From SFWF01 sp045539095 (GTDB lineage: Bacteria > Bacillota > Clostridia > Oscillospirales > Acutalibacteraceae), in contig JAZQER010000061.1 of NCBI GenBank assembly GCA_045539095.1, positions 1-33,101 of the forward strand: a DNA stretch of 33,101 nt, given 5' to 3'. A model generated the notes under the pieces. It saw nothing but the letters and a program-made list of their open reading frames with translations. It was not told the DNA's origin and ran no database searches. Position 1 is the first letter of the stretch. Every line of letters starts with the position of its first letter. Of this stretch, positions 22,296 to 30,965 are shown one piece after another. The position numbers and the translations under genes are program-made.

Positions 22296-23027
22296 ATGTT
22301 TGATGCTATAAAGGTTAAGGAACAATGTGTCGAGTGGATAAGACAGTTCTTCCACGAGAACGGTAAGGGCTGTAATGCCGTTGTCGGAATTTCGGGCGGA
22401 AAGGATTCGTCGGTTGCCGCAGCGCTTTGCGTAGAAGCTCTTGGAAAAGACAGAGTTGTCGGTGTGCTTATGCCACAGGGTAAGCAGCACGATATAGATA
22501 TGGCGTATCTCCTCTGCGACCACCTTGGAATTAAGAGATATGAAATAAATGTAAAAGAGACCATTGACGCTATAACAAAGGCTTTCCCCGAAGAGCTTGG
22601 TCTTTCCGTACAGGCAAGAACCAATCTGCCGCCCCGTATCCGTATGTCTACGCTTTACGCCGTAAGCCAGTCGGTAAACGGCAGAGTGGTAAATACTTGC
22701 AATCTGTCAGAGGATTGGGTTGGCTATTCTACCCGTTACGGCGATGCTGCGGGCGACTTTTCGCCTATGTGCAATCTGACTGTTACCGAGGTAAAGGAAA
22801 TTGGAAGAGTTCTTGGACTTCCCGATGTGCTGGTCGACAAGGTGCCGATTGACGGGCTTTGCGGAAAGACTGACGAAGAAAATCTAGGCTTTACCTATGC
22901 CGAGCTTGACCGATATATCCGCGAGGGCGTAATTGACGACCCCGAAAAGAAGGAAATCATAGACAAAAAGCATAAAGCAAACCTCTTTAAGTTACAGCTT
23001 ATGCCGAGCTTTGATCCAAAGATATAA
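22296..23027 (+). CDS. nadE: Ammonia-dependent NAD+ synthetase
   Basis: A 243-residue NadE that converts nicotinate adenine dinucleotide to NAD+ with ATP and ammonia. The PP-loop SGGKDSS is at residues 33-39. Further family blocks are RIRMSTLYAVSQSVNGRVV, NLSEDWVGYSTRYGDAAGDF and PIDGLCGKTDEENLGF. It lacks the N-terminal glutaminase domain of long NadE, so it must use free ammonia. It is co-transcribed with the isochorismatase-family gene and ends before a strong terminator. Confidence 0.95.
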   Translation: MFDAIKVKEQCVEWIRQFFHENGKGCNAVVGISGGKDSSVAAALCVEALGKDRVVGVLMPQGKQHDIDMAYLLCDHLGIKRYEINVKETIDAITKAFPEELGLSVQARTNLPPRIRMSTLYAVSQSVNGRVVNTCNLSEDWVGYSTRYGDAAGDFSPMCNLTVTEVKEIGRVLGLPDVLVDKVPIDGLCGKTDEENLGFTYAELDRYIREGVIDDPEKKEIIDKKHKANLFKLQLMPSFDPKI

Positions 23028-23028
23028 C

Positions 23029-23059
23029 AAAAATCGCTGACCGTTGGTCAGCGATTTTT
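23029..23059. terminator. Terminator between nadE and the zinc-ribbon gene
   Basis: AAAAATCGCTGACC pairs perfectly with its complement around a GTT loop and ends in a T-run; it works for either strand between convergent genes. Confidence 0.9.
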
Positions 23060-23069
23060 CTCTTAAAAT

Positions 23070-24962
23070 TTAATAAACAAAAACATCTTCGGCGTCACTG
23101 TATACATCATCCATACTTCCGCCGTACATATCATCAAGACTGTCGCCGTAATAATCGTCGGAAGCATTAAAATCCAACGCTGACTTGAATGGCACTAAAA
23201 AGCTTTCGGCAATAGACACTATATCCTCGTCCACGCCTTTATCGCGAAGCGTATCTAATACCTTATCAGTATCAAGCGACTCCGCCCACTTTGTTAAAGC
23301 CTCGCTGTCGGTAGAATCAATCGCTTCTGCAGGTATAGTGATCTCCCCGTCAGACTGAGCAACAGAGGTTGTTATATCAAAGCCTACAAAGAGTTCTCCC
23401 TTGGAGAGGATGTTAATCTCGTGCTTCGACGATTTGTCTTCGACCTCTGCCTTTAGCTGTATGGTAAAGTCATACTCCTCCATAAGGGCAGTGAATTCAG
23501 AATCTCCCATCTCTTCGATGAGTGTATCGCTGAATTCTATTCTTATTGTTCCGTCAAACTTGTTATCCTTGAGCTTGCCAAGGTCGGCGTCTTCAATTAT
23601 AAGGTCAACATATGTCTTCCCGTCTACTCTGACGGTGTACTCACCTATGAGCTTGCCGGCCTTTACTTCGCCGCTGCCCTCAATCTTAAATTCCTCGATC
23701 TCAGACTCGATTGCAAACTTTGTGCCCTTTTGAACGGTGATATTGTTTATGATCTCTTCGCCGTCAACCTCTACCGTGCGTCCGCATACCTCGTGCTTTG
23801 AGTTTACGAAGGTTTTGAGTATGATAGGATCATCGTCGTCTGCTTCGTCCTTAGCTTCTTCTACAGAGTCAAGACCCTCTTCGATAATTTCCTTAAACTC
23901 GTCATAATAATCGATATCGGGGTCTATGATCTCTTTTTCTGTGAGATATCCGCAAACCGATTCTATGATCTCTTTGAGTTCAGTGTCTTCGTTTGCAGTT
24001 TTCAGTATCTCTTCTGCGATAACGAGCGCATCCTCCTCGGTTATCTCATACTCAATAACGGTAAATTCGCCTGTAAGCTCGCCCACGGTAAGGTATGTTG
24101 TTGATGTTTCGACCGCTTCAAGATTATTTACAATAATATCAGCATACTTGGTAAGAAGCTCGTTAAGCTCCTTTTCGCTCGGTAAAGCCTTCTTAAATTC
24201 GGGATCATCAAGAGCCTCCATGATCTTTGCCAGTTCGCCGTCTCCTATCTCAACCGCATCATCCAGAGCTATATCCGACTTGATAAACTTATCGTTCAGA
24301 TTAGAAAACGCAAAATAGAATGCCTGCTCTTTTGCGTCGACAATAGCATCAAGCTTTAATAGCTCGGTGTCAGAAAGCGCAAGCGCAAGATTTGCCGCAA
24401 GTTTATCGCCATCCAGCTCACCTGTAGCCGACAAAGAAAGCTTGTTTATCCAGTCAAGATCGGTCTCACCTGTGAGATTCTCACCTATAAGCTCCTGTGC
24501 ACTCTGGCTGAGCTTAGGCTGCAGCTTTACGGTTTTAGCAGACTCTTCCTTCTCTTCTACCACAACGGCATATGCCTCTGTGATAGCATTGATGCTCTCA
24601 CTTACACTCTGTTCCTCAACAAAACAAAGATAATCAGTATCCGAGCCAAAGGTCTTTACCGCAACACCTTTAACAAAATTGAAGTTAAATGCCACAAGCA
24701 CCGCCAGTACAACAACCACCGCTGCCGAAGCTAGACCTACAATAAGGCCTGTTTTCTTTTTCTTTGTGGGAGGTGTCGGCTCTGATGTTTCACCCTCGTC
24801 AACAACGTTTACTTCAAAATTTTCTACAACTTCAGTCTCAGCGACGACCTCCGTCTCGGGCAGTGCGCTTGCCTCTTCAACTTCGGCTTCTACCTCTGCT
24901 CCGCACTGAGTACAAAAAGCCTGATTCTCTAAAATTTCATTTCCACATTTTTTACAGAACAT
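23070..24962 (-). CDS. Zinc-ribbon, single-pass membrane protein with large acidic exterior
   Basis: A 630-residue protein of unknown function. The N-terminus is a zinc ribbon (Cys3, Cys6, Cys17, Cys20: FCKKCG and FCTQCG), then an acidic Glu/Val-rich linker, a KKKK stop-transfer signal and one membrane helix (about 71-96). The remaining 530 or so residues are acidic and probably outside the cell, and end in an Asp/Tyr/Gly-rich tail (DDYYGDSLDDMYGGSMDD). The layout is that of Firmicute 'zinc-ribbon domain-containing' surface proteins. I chose ATG 24962 because AGGTGA precedes it; in-frame TTG 24980 and GTG 24971 are alternatives. It is transcribed alone from 25041-25013. Confidence 0.8.
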   Translation of the reverse strand: MFCKKCGNEILENQAFCTQCGAEVEAEVEEASALPETEVVAETEVVENFEVNVVDEGETSEPTPPTKKKKTGLIVGLASAAVVVVLAVLVAFNFNFVKGVAVKTFGSDTDYLCFVEEQSVSESINAITEAYAVVVEEKEESAKTVKLQPKLSQSAQELIGENLTGETDLDWINKLSLSATGELDGDKLAANLALALSDTELLKLDAIVDAKEQAFYFAFSNLNDKFIKSDIALDDAVEIGDGELAKIMEALDDPEFKKALPSEKELNELLTKYADIIVNNLEAVETSTTYLTVGELTGEFTVIEYEITEEDALVIAEEILKTANEDTELKEIIESVCGYLTEKEIIDPDIDYYDEFKEIIEEGLDSVEEAKDEADDDDPIILKTFVNSKHEVCGRTVEVDGEEIINNITVQKGTKFAIESEIEEFKIEGSGEVKAGKLIGEYTVRVDGKTYVDLIIEDADLGKLKDNKFDGTIRIEFSDTLIEEMGDSEFTALMEEYDFTIQLKAEVEDKSSKHEINILSKGELFVGFDITTSVAQSDGEITIPAEAIDSTDSEALTKWAESLDTDKVLDTLRDKGVDEDIVSIAESFLVPFKSALDFNASDDYYGDSLDDMYGGSMDDVYSDAEDVFVY

Positions 24963-25012
24963 ACTTTTCACCTGACACAAATATATTTTGTGTCCTCTCC
25001 TTTCTTATTATT

Positions 25013-25041
25013 ACTTTAACACAATAACACTCTTCAGTCAA
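25013..25041 (-). promoter_or_regulatory. Promoter of the zinc-ribbon gene
   Basis: On the minus strand: TTGACT (25041-25036), 17 bases, TAAAGT (25018-25013). A palindrome around ACACAAA...TTTGTGT (about 24975-24993) lies in the leader. Confidence 0.8.
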
Positions 25042-25056
25042 TAAATTATATTTTTA

Positions 25057-25085
25057 TTGCTACCGTCATTTATATGTGATACAAT
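25057..25085 (+). promoter_or_regulatory. Promoter of the DUF1624/amidohydrolase operon
   Basis: TTGCTA (25057-25062), 17 bases, TACAAT (25080-25085), divergent from the zinc-ribbon promoter. Confidence 0.75.
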
Positions 25086-25115
25086 TATTTTATATTTAAA
25101 TCCGTGGTGAGCTAG

Positions 25116-25862
25116 TTGGAACGAAATGTAAAACGCTACCGGTTTATTGACTCCCTTAGGGGACTTGCTGTTTTCAGTATGGTAATATACCACTTTGTGT
25201 GGGATCTTCATTGCATTGCAGGCATCAGATGGGGCTCTTTCTCATCGGCTTATAATTTTTTGTGGCAACAGAGCATTTGTTGGACATTCATTCTGATTTC
25301 GGGTTTTTGTTATTTTTTATCAAATCACCCTCTTAGAAACGCGATTTTTACCCTCTCGGGCGGTATCGCTGTAACCCTTGTGACCGTGAATGCAGCACCG
25401 CGCTCTGCGATTTATTTCGGAGTTCTTATCTTTCTCGGCTCGGCTATGATTCTGCTCTTGCCGATAAGAAAACCGCTTTACAAAATACCGCCTGTAGCCG
25501 GAATAGTTGGGAGCTTTCTGCTTTTTATCCTTTGCTATAATATAACTGAAAAAAGCCTTGCTTTCGGGCTTTTAGAGCTGCCCCACTCGCTTTATAAAAA
25601 TATGTTTACGGCATTTTGGGGCTTTCCTCATCGCGGTTTTTTCTCTGCCGATTATTTTTCGTTTCTGCCTTGGATATTCCTGTTTTTGAGCGGATTTTTC
25701 CTTTGTTCTTTAATCAAAAAACTGAAAACAGAACCAAAATTTCTATACTTTAAAATTCCTGTTTTTGAATGGATAGGCCGACGGGCACTAATAATATATT
25801 TAGCGCATCAACCGATACTTTACGGAATTACGATGCTGATTACGATGTTACAAGGAGCATAA
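25116..25862 (+). CDS. DUF1624 / heparan-alpha-glucosaminide N-acetyltransferase-like membrane protein
   Basis: A 248-residue membrane protein with about seven hydrophobic helices. The N-terminal RYRFIDSLRGLAVFSMVIYH motif is the DUF1624/YeiB-OPG acyltransferase signature, followed by FVWDL. The C-terminal WIGRRALIIYLAHQPILYG, with its conserved His, is also typical. These proteins are thought to transfer acyl groups to extracytoplasmic substrates, but activity is unproven for this branch. TTG start behind GGTGAG. The next gene starts 4 bases after this one ends and its ribosome site GGAG is within this gene, so translation is coupled. Confidence 0.85.
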   Translation: MERNVKRYRFIDSLRGLAVFSMVIYHFVWDLHCIAGIRWGSFSSAYNFLWQQSICWTFILISGFCYFLSNHPLRNAIFTLSGGIAVTLVTVNAAPRSAIYFGVLIFLGSAMILLLPIRKPLYKIPPVAGIVGSFLLFILCYNITEKSLAFGLLELPHSLYKNMFTAFWGFPHRGFFSADYFSFLPWIFLFLSGFFLCSLIKKLKTEPKFLYFKIPVFEWIGRRALIIYLAHQPILYGITMLITMLQGA

Positions 25863-25865
25863 AAA

Positions 25866-26663
25866 ATGGTCATAGATTTTCATACCCACGCATTTCCCGA
25901 TACACTCGCACCGAGAGCAATAGAATCTCTCTGCAAAAACTCGGGCTATTTGTTCGAGCCCTGCCATGACGGCACCCTCGACGGACTTAAAAATAATATG
26001 AAAAATTACGGAGTCAATATGTCGGTAGTTCAGCCGGTTATCACTAAGCCGAGTCACACAAAGACTACAAATGAGTGGGCGGCGGAGATTACGAACGGCA
26101 AGGATATCATCTCTTTCGGCGGAATTCACCCACATACAGACGACTACAAAAGGGATATTGATTTTGTCTGTTCTCTTGGGCTTCGTGGTATTAAACTCCA
26201 CTGCGAATATCAGGATTTTAAGGTCGACGACCCCTTTATGCTGAAAATCTATGATTACGCATTCGGAAAAGGGCTTATAATTCTCCAACACGCCGGCTTC
26301 GACCCCGCTTTCAGCGAACCGTTTAGAAGCAGTCCCAAAATGTTTGCAAATGTCTCAAAGGAAATGAGAGGCGGCGTTATGATAGCGGCACACTTCGGCG
26401 GCGGCAGACAGTGGGACGATGTTGAGCGTTATCTCGTCGGCACAAGCATTTATCTCGACACCTCAATGGGTCAGGAATATTATCCCCCCGAGCAGTTCGT
26501 GAGAATAGTGCAGAATCACGGAGCCGACAAAATTCTCTTCGGCTCGGACTCTCCCTGGAGTCGTGCCGATTATGAACTGGAGCATATCAAGGACTCTGCC
26601 CTCACAGACGAACAAAAAGAGCAAATACTCTGCAAAAATGCAAAGCGCCTGCTCGGACTGTAA
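25866..26663 (+). CDS. Amidohydrolase family (amidohydrolase 2) metal-dependent hydrolase
   Basis: A 265-residue TIM-barrel hydrolase of the ACMSD/amidohydrolase-2 group. Metal ligands visible: VIDFHTHAF (HxH), then ILQHAGFDP, AHFGGGRQWDD and the late GSDSPW Asp; SFGGIHPH adds further His residues. Length is normal. No membrane segment is seen. Substrate is unknown; family members hydrolyse or decarboxylate ring or carboxylate compounds. It is co-transcribed with the DUF1624 gene, but no functional link is obvious. Confidence 0.88.
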   Translation: MVIDFHTHAFPDTLAPRAIESLCKNSGYLFEPCHDGTLDGLKNNMKNYGVNMSVVQPVITKPSHTKTTNEWAAEITNGKDIISFGGIHPHTDDYKRDIDFVCSLGLRGIKLHCEYQDFKVDDPFMLKIYDYAFGKGLIILQHAGFDPAFSEPFRSSPKMFANVSKEMRGGVMIAAHFGGGRQWDDVERYLVGTSIYLDTSMGQEYYPPEQFVRIVQNHGADKILFGSDSPWSRADYELEHIKDSALTDEQKEQILCKNAKRLLGL

Positions 26664-26673
26664 AACGAATGAA

Positions 26674-26788
26674 TAATGAATAATTTCGGTGTTGCCTTTC
26701 AGCAACAAATTTAATTACGATACGAAAACAATAATATCTACCTCGTATCGTAACTACATCGTCCGTAGGACACATTAATTATTCATTA
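26674..26788. repeat. MITE-like repeat with 12-bp perfect terminal inverted repeats
   Basis: TAATGAATAATT (26674-26685) is exactly inverted at 26777-26788. Inside are three hairpins: GTTGC/GCAAC, TTACGATACGA/TCGTATCGTAA and GTCC/GGAC. It is gene-free. Ends and architecture match the element at 1823-1967, though the interior sequence differs. Confidence 0.75.
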
Positions 26789-26807
26789 ACGGGACGTTGT
26801 TCCCCAC

Positions 26808-26836
26808 TTGACAAATCTACTTTAAACTGTTAAAGT
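26808..26836 (+). promoter_or_regulatory. Promoter of the acyl-CoA synthetase gene
   Basis: TTGACA (26808-26813), 17 bases, TAAAGT (26831-26836), starting 20 bases after the repeat element. The leader is about 30 bases. Confidence 0.8.
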
Positions 26837-26874
26837 ATTATATTATAAATTAATATTAATTTTGAGGACTTTAT

Positions 26875-28509
26875 ATGACTATCGTAGACCTACTTGAAAG
26901 AAATGCGGCAGAGTTTGGAAGCGACACCGCGCTTGTCGAAATAAACCCCGACCAGCCCGAGACCCGCCGCACTTGGCAAGAGTTTGACCTTGTTGAGTCG
27001 ACTCCGAAATCTCGCCATTACAGAAGAGAAATCACTTGGGCGGTATTTAACGAAAAGGCAAACCGCACGGCAAATATGCTTCTCCAAAACGGAATCGGCA
27101 AGGGAAAAAAGGTTGCCATTCTGCTGATGAACTGCATCGACTGGCTACCGATTTATTTTGGGATTTTAAAGACCGGTGCACTCGCGGTTCCCCTTAACTT
27201 CCGCTATGCTGCTGACGAAATAGACTATTGTTTGAATTTGTCGGAATCCGACGCTCTTATCTTCGGACCCGAATTCATCGGCCGTGTTGAGGCGGTTGCC
27301 GACAAGATTTCCAAAAACAGAATGCTAATCTACACAGGCGCCGGCTGTCCCGCCTTTGCAGACGATTATAACGACCTCGTTTCCGAGTGCCCGTCCTCCT
27401 TCCCTGCTTGCGCTCTCTCGGAAGAGGACGACGCCGCAATCTACTTCTCCTCGGGAACAACAGGCTTCCCGAAAGCGATTTTACATAAGCACAGAAGCCT
27501 TATCCATTCCTGCCGCGTTGAGCAGGCGCACCACGGACAGACGCGTGACGACTGTTTCCTCTGCATTCCGCCCCTTTATCACACGGGCGCTAAGATGCAC
27601 TGGTTTGGAAGCCTTCTTGCAGGAAGTAAGGCGGTAATTTTAAAGGGTACGAGAGCAAAGACCATCTTAGAAGCGGCAAGCGAGGAAAAGTGCTCTATCG
27701 TATGGCTACTCGTTCCGTGGGCTCAGGATATTTTAAACTCGCTTGACAGCGGTGAGCTTTCGCTCGATGATTACGATTTCAGCAATTGGAGACTGATGCA
27801 TATAGGTGCACAGCCAGTGCCGCAAAGCCTTATAAAGCGTTGGCTTGAATATTTCCCGAATCATCAGTACGACACGAACTACGGTCTGTCGGAGTCAATA
27901 GGCCCCGGTGCCGTTCACCTCGGTGTTGAGAATATCCACAAAGTTGGCGCAATCGGTGTTCCCGGCTATGGCTGGGAGGTAAAAATTGTAGACCCCGAGG
28001 GAAATACCGTAAAGCAGGGCGAGGTTGGCGAGCTTTGTCTTAAAGGTCCCGGTGTTATGGTTTGCTACTATAACGACCCGAAGGCTACCGCCGATACATT
28101 AAAGGACGGCTGGCTCTTTACGGGAGATATGGCAATGCAGGACGAAGACGGCTTTATCTTCCTCGTTGACCGTAAGAAGGATGTTATCATCACGGGCGGA
28201 GAAAACCTCTATCCCGTTCAGATTGAGGACTTTATCTCGGCTCACAATAAGGTTAAGGATGTTGCCGTTATCGGACTTCCCGATGCACGACTCGGCGAGA
28301 TTGCAACCGCAATTATTGAAGTAAAAGCAGGTATGGAGTGTACCGAGGAGGAAATTAACGAATTCTGCCTCGGAATGCCTCGCTACAAGCGTCCGAGAAA
28401 GATTATTTTTGCCGATGTACCCCGTAACCCCACTGGTAAGATTGAAAAGCCGCTTCTACGTCGAATGTACGGCGGCGAGGGCTTGGTTGATTCACAAAAT
28501 AAGGCATAA
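26875..28509 (+). CDS. AMP-forming acyl-CoA synthetase
   Basis: A 544-residue member of the class I adenylate-forming (ANL) family that activates a carboxylic acid with ATP and CoA. The P-loop YFSSGTTGFPKA is at 190-201, the A5-type motif near YDTNYGLSES, the TGD motif in GWLFTGDMA, the hinge VDRKKDVIITGGENLYP and the catalytic A10 Lys in NPTGKIEKPL. It is complete. Its closeness to iorAB and a second ligase (31308) points to an aryl- or branched-chain-acid substrate, but fatty-acid activation is possible. GAGG ribosome site 8 bases from ATG. It could be co-transcribed with iorAB across a 95-bp gap that carries a repeat hairpin. Confidence 0.9.
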   Translation: MTIVDLLERNAAEFGSDTALVEINPDQPETRRTWQEFDLVESTPKSRHYRREITWAVFNEKANRTANMLLQNGIGKGKKVAILLMNCIDWLPIYFGILKTGALAVPLNFRYAADEIDYCLNLSESDALIFGPEFIGRVEAVADKISKNRMLIYTGAGCPAFADDYNDLVSECPSSFPACALSEEDDAAIYFSSGTTGFPKAILHKHRSLIHSCRVEQAHHGQTRDDCFLCIPPLYHTGAKMHWFGSLLAGSKAVILKGTRAKTILEAASEEKCSIVWLLVPWAQDILNSLDSGELSLDDYDFSNWRLMHIGAQPVPQSLIKRWLEYFPNHQYDTNYGLSESIGPGAVHLGVENIHKVGAIGVPGYGWEVKIVDPEGNTVKQGEVGELCLKGPGVMVCYYNDPKATADTLKDGWLFTGDMAMQDEDGFIFLVDRKKDVIITGGENLYPVQIEDFISAHNKVKDVAVIGLPDARLGEIATAIIEVKAGMECTEEEINEFCLGMPRYKRPRKIIFADVPRNPTGKIEKPLLRRMYGGEGLVDSQNKA

Positions 28510-28510
28510 A

Positions 28511-28575
28511 ATCCCTCCTCCACCTATGGTGGCCCCCTTTAGGCAAGGGAGGCTTGCGATGTGTTGCTTCGCAAC
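28511..28575. repeat. CCCTCC/GGGAGG repeat hairpin between genes
   Basis: CCCTCC (28513-28518) pairs with GGGAGG (28547-28552) around a CCACC/GGTGG inner stem and the string CCCCCTTTAGGCAAGGGAGG. This resembles a dispersed intergenic repeat that is, from memory, frequent in Clostridia. A GTTGC/GCAAC hairpin follows (28563-28575). Confidence 0.55.
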
Positions 28576-28604
28576 GACTTATATTTATATAGGAGATACA
28601 TACT

Positions 28605-30338
28605 ATGAAAAAACTTATGATTGGTAACGAGGCGGTTGCTTGCGGTCTTTACGACGGCGGACTGGGAATGGCGTCAAGCTATCCCGGCACACCCTCTACC
28701 GAAATTACCGAATTTTTATCGAAATTTGACGACATTCACACCGAGTGGGCACCCAACGAAAAGGTTGCGGCGGAGGTTGCTTTCGGCGCATCTCTTGCAG
28801 GAATGCGTTCGACCTGCGCTATGAAGCACGTTGGTCTCAACGTTGCGGCAGACCCCCTCTTTACCCTTTCTTATACAGGTGTAAACGGCGGTATGGTAAT
28901 CTGCGTTGCAGACGACCCCGCAATGCATTCCTCTCAGAACGAGCAGGACTCACGTCACTATGCTATTGCTTCAAAGGTGCCGATGCTTGAACCCGCCGAT
29001 TCTAATGAAGCATACTTTTTTGCAAAGACCGCTTTTGAATTGTCGGAAAAATTTGACACCCCCGTGCTTCTCCGTATGTGCACCCGTATTGCGCACAGCC
29101 AGTCTATCGTTGAACTCGGCGAAAAGTGTGAAAAGGTTGTAAAGGACTACGTTAAAGACCCCGCGAAGTATATTATGATGCCGGGCAACGCTATCAAGCG
29201 TCATCCTATTGTCGAGGCTCGTACCGCCGCTCTCGCCGAATATGCTAATGACTGCATCTACAACACCGTAGAGGATAACGGCGCGAAGGTCGGCGTTATT
29301 ACCTCGGGTTGCTCTTATCTTTATGTTAAAGAGGCTCTTGGCGAGTCGGTCAATATTCTTAAAATCGGTATGCCGAATCCTCTGCCCGAAAAACTCATTC
29401 GTGATTTCGCTGCAAAGGTAGACACCCTTTACGTTATCGAAGAGCTTGACCCCGTTATTGAAAATTACGTAAAAACTCTCGGAATTGAGTGCATCGGTAA
29501 AGAAAAGTTTTCTATCCTCGGCGAGTTCTCCCAGAACACTATCGCCGCCGCTTTCGGAAAGGAGCTGCCCGTATCCGTTTCGGCTGATTCGGTTGTTCCG
29601 AACCGTCCCCCTATGATGTGTGCGGGCTGTCCTCACAGAGGAATGTTCTACACCCTCGCTAAAAACAAGATTACCGTTATGGGAGATATCGGCTGCTACA
29701 CACTTGGCGCAGTGCCTCCCCTTTCGGCTCTTGATTCTACCCTTTGTATGGGCGCTTCGGTCTCAGGGCTCCACGGCTTTAACCTTGCCCGCGGCGAAGA
29801 GGCAGAGAAAAAGTCGGTTGCAGTTATCGGCGACTCGACCTTTATGCATTCGGGTATGACAGGACTTGTTAATATCGCATACAATGCGACCAATTCCACC
29901 GTTATTATCCTCGATAACTCTATCACGGGTATGACGGGACATCAGCAGAATCCCACAACGGGCTACAACATTAAGGGCGACCCTGCCGCAAAGGTAGACC
30001 TTGAGGCACTCTGTAAAGCTCTTGGCATTAACAGAGTCCGTGTTGTTGACCCCTATGACCTGGGCGCTTGCGAGACTGCCGTTAAGGAAGAGCTCGCAGT
30101 AGCAGAGCCTTCGGTAATTATCTCACGCAGACCTTGCGTGCTTTTAAAAAGTGTTAAAACAAAGCCCGCTTTAAAGGTTAACCCCGATAAGTGTAAATCC
30201 TGCAAGCGTTGTATGGGACTCGGATGCCCCGCAATCAGTATGAAGGACGGCAAGGCAAGAATTGACGCAACCCTTTGCGTTGGTTGTGATGTTTGCAGTC
30301 AGCTCTGCCCATTTGATGCAATAGGAGGAGAGAACTAA
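28605..30338 (+). CDS. iorA: Indolepyruvate ferredoxin oxidoreductase alpha subunit
   Basis: A 577-residue IorA, the TPP- and iron-sulfur-containing subunit of the 2-oxoacid:ferredoxin oxidoreductase acting on aryl pyruvates. The N-terminal pyrimidine-binding part starts GNEAVACGLYDGGLGMASSYPGTPSTE-like (residues about 4-30). The central TPP domain holds MCAGCPHRGMFY, MGDIGCYTLG and VIGDSTFMHSGMTGL. The C-terminus carries two 4Fe-4S motifs (CKSCKRCMGLGCP, then CVGCDVCSQLCP). Length is usual. It overlaps iorB by one base (TAATG), so translation is coupled. It interconverts aryl pyruvate and aryl-acetyl-CoA, reversible with low-potential ferredoxin. Confidence 0.95.
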   Translation: MKKLMIGNEAVACGLYDGGLGMASSYPGTPSTEITEFLSKFDDIHTEWAPNEKVAAEVAFGASLAGMRSTCAMKHVGLNVAADPLFTLSYTGVNGGMVICVADDPAMHSSQNEQDSRHYAIASKVPMLEPADSNEAYFFAKTAFELSEKFDTPVLLRMCTRIAHSQSIVELGEKCEKVVKDYVKDPAKYIMMPGNAIKRHPIVEARTAALAEYANDCIYNTVEDNGAKVGVITSGCSYLYVKEALGESVNILKIGMPNPLPEKLIRDFAAKVDTLYVIEELDPVIENYVKTLGIECIGKEKFSILGEFSQNTIAAAFGKELPVSVSADSVVPNRPPMMCAGCPHRGMFYTLAKNKITVMGDIGCYTLGAVPPLSALDSTLCMGASVSGLHGFNLARGEEAEKKSVAVIGDSTFMHSGMTGLVNIAYNATNSTVIILDNSITGMTGHQQNPTTGYNIKGDPAAKVDLEALCKALGINRVRVVDPYDLGACETAVKEELAVAEPSVIISRRPCVLLKSVKTKPALKVNPDKCKSCKRCMGLGCPAISMKDGKARIDATLCVGCDVCSQLCPFDAIGGEN

Positions 30339-30913
30339 TGAGTAAGACTACAAGTATTATGATAGTAGGTGTCGGCGGTCAGGGAAGCCTTCTCGCTTCC
30401 AAGCTGCCCGGCAGACTCCTCACCAATGAAGGCTATGACGTAAAGGTTTCGGAGGTTCACGGAATGAGCCAGCGCGGTGGCTCGGTTGTAACCTACGTTC
30501 GTTTCGGCGAAAAGGTTTATTCGCCCATAGTTACCGCAGGCGAGGCAGATTTTATAATTGCCTTTGAAAAGCTTGAAGCTGCTCGCTATGCGCCCTTCCT
30601 TAAAGCAGACGGCAAAATCATTGTAAACACTCAGGAAATTGACCCGATGCCTGTAATCATCGGTGCAGCAGAGTATCCGAAGGATGTTCTTTCCGAGCTT
30701 TCCGCAAAGGGTCTTCAGGTTGAAGCGCTCGATGCTCTTACCCCCGCGGTAGAGGCAGGCTCGGCAAAGGCGGTTAACATCGTGCTTATGGGCCGTTTCG
30801 CAAAATATTTCGACATACCGAAGGAAAAATGGATTGCCGCTATTGAAAACACCGTCAATCCAAAGTTTGTAGAAATGAATAAGAAAGCTTTCGAGCTTGG
30901 ATATAATACATAA
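30338..30913 (+). CDS. iorB: Indolepyruvate ferredoxin oxidoreductase beta subunit
   Basis: A 191-residue gamma-type subunit of the 2-oxoacid:ferredoxin oxidoreductase family. The N-terminal IMIVGVGGQGSLLASKLPG loop and the block VSEVHGMSQRGGSVVTYVRFG are diagnostic, followed by PIVTAGEADFIIAFEKLEAAR. Size fits IorB. GGAGGAG lies upstream inside iorA. No terminator is seen immediately after it; the promoter at 30931 and the T-box follow. Confidence 0.95.
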   Translation: MSKTTSIMIVGVGGQGSLLASKLPGRLLTNEGYDVKVSEVHGMSQRGGSVVTYVRFGEKVYSPIVTAGEADFIIAFEKLEAARYAPFLKADGKIIVNTQEIDPMPVIIGAAEYPKDVLSELSAKGLQVEALDALTPAVEAGSAKAVNIVLMGRFAKYFDIPKEKWIAAIENTVNPKFVEMNKKAFELGYNT

Positions 30914-30930
30914 TTTTTTTACACGGAATA

Positions 30931-30959
30931 TTGACTTTTACGATTTAGTGTGTTAAAAT
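30931..30959 (+). promoter_or_regulatory. Promoter of the T-box-paaK unit
   Basis: TTGACT (30931-30936), 17 bases, TAAAAT (30954-30959), 18 bases after the iorB stop, so this unit can be expressed independently of iorAB. Confidence 0.85.
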
Positions 30960-30965
30960 AAACCA

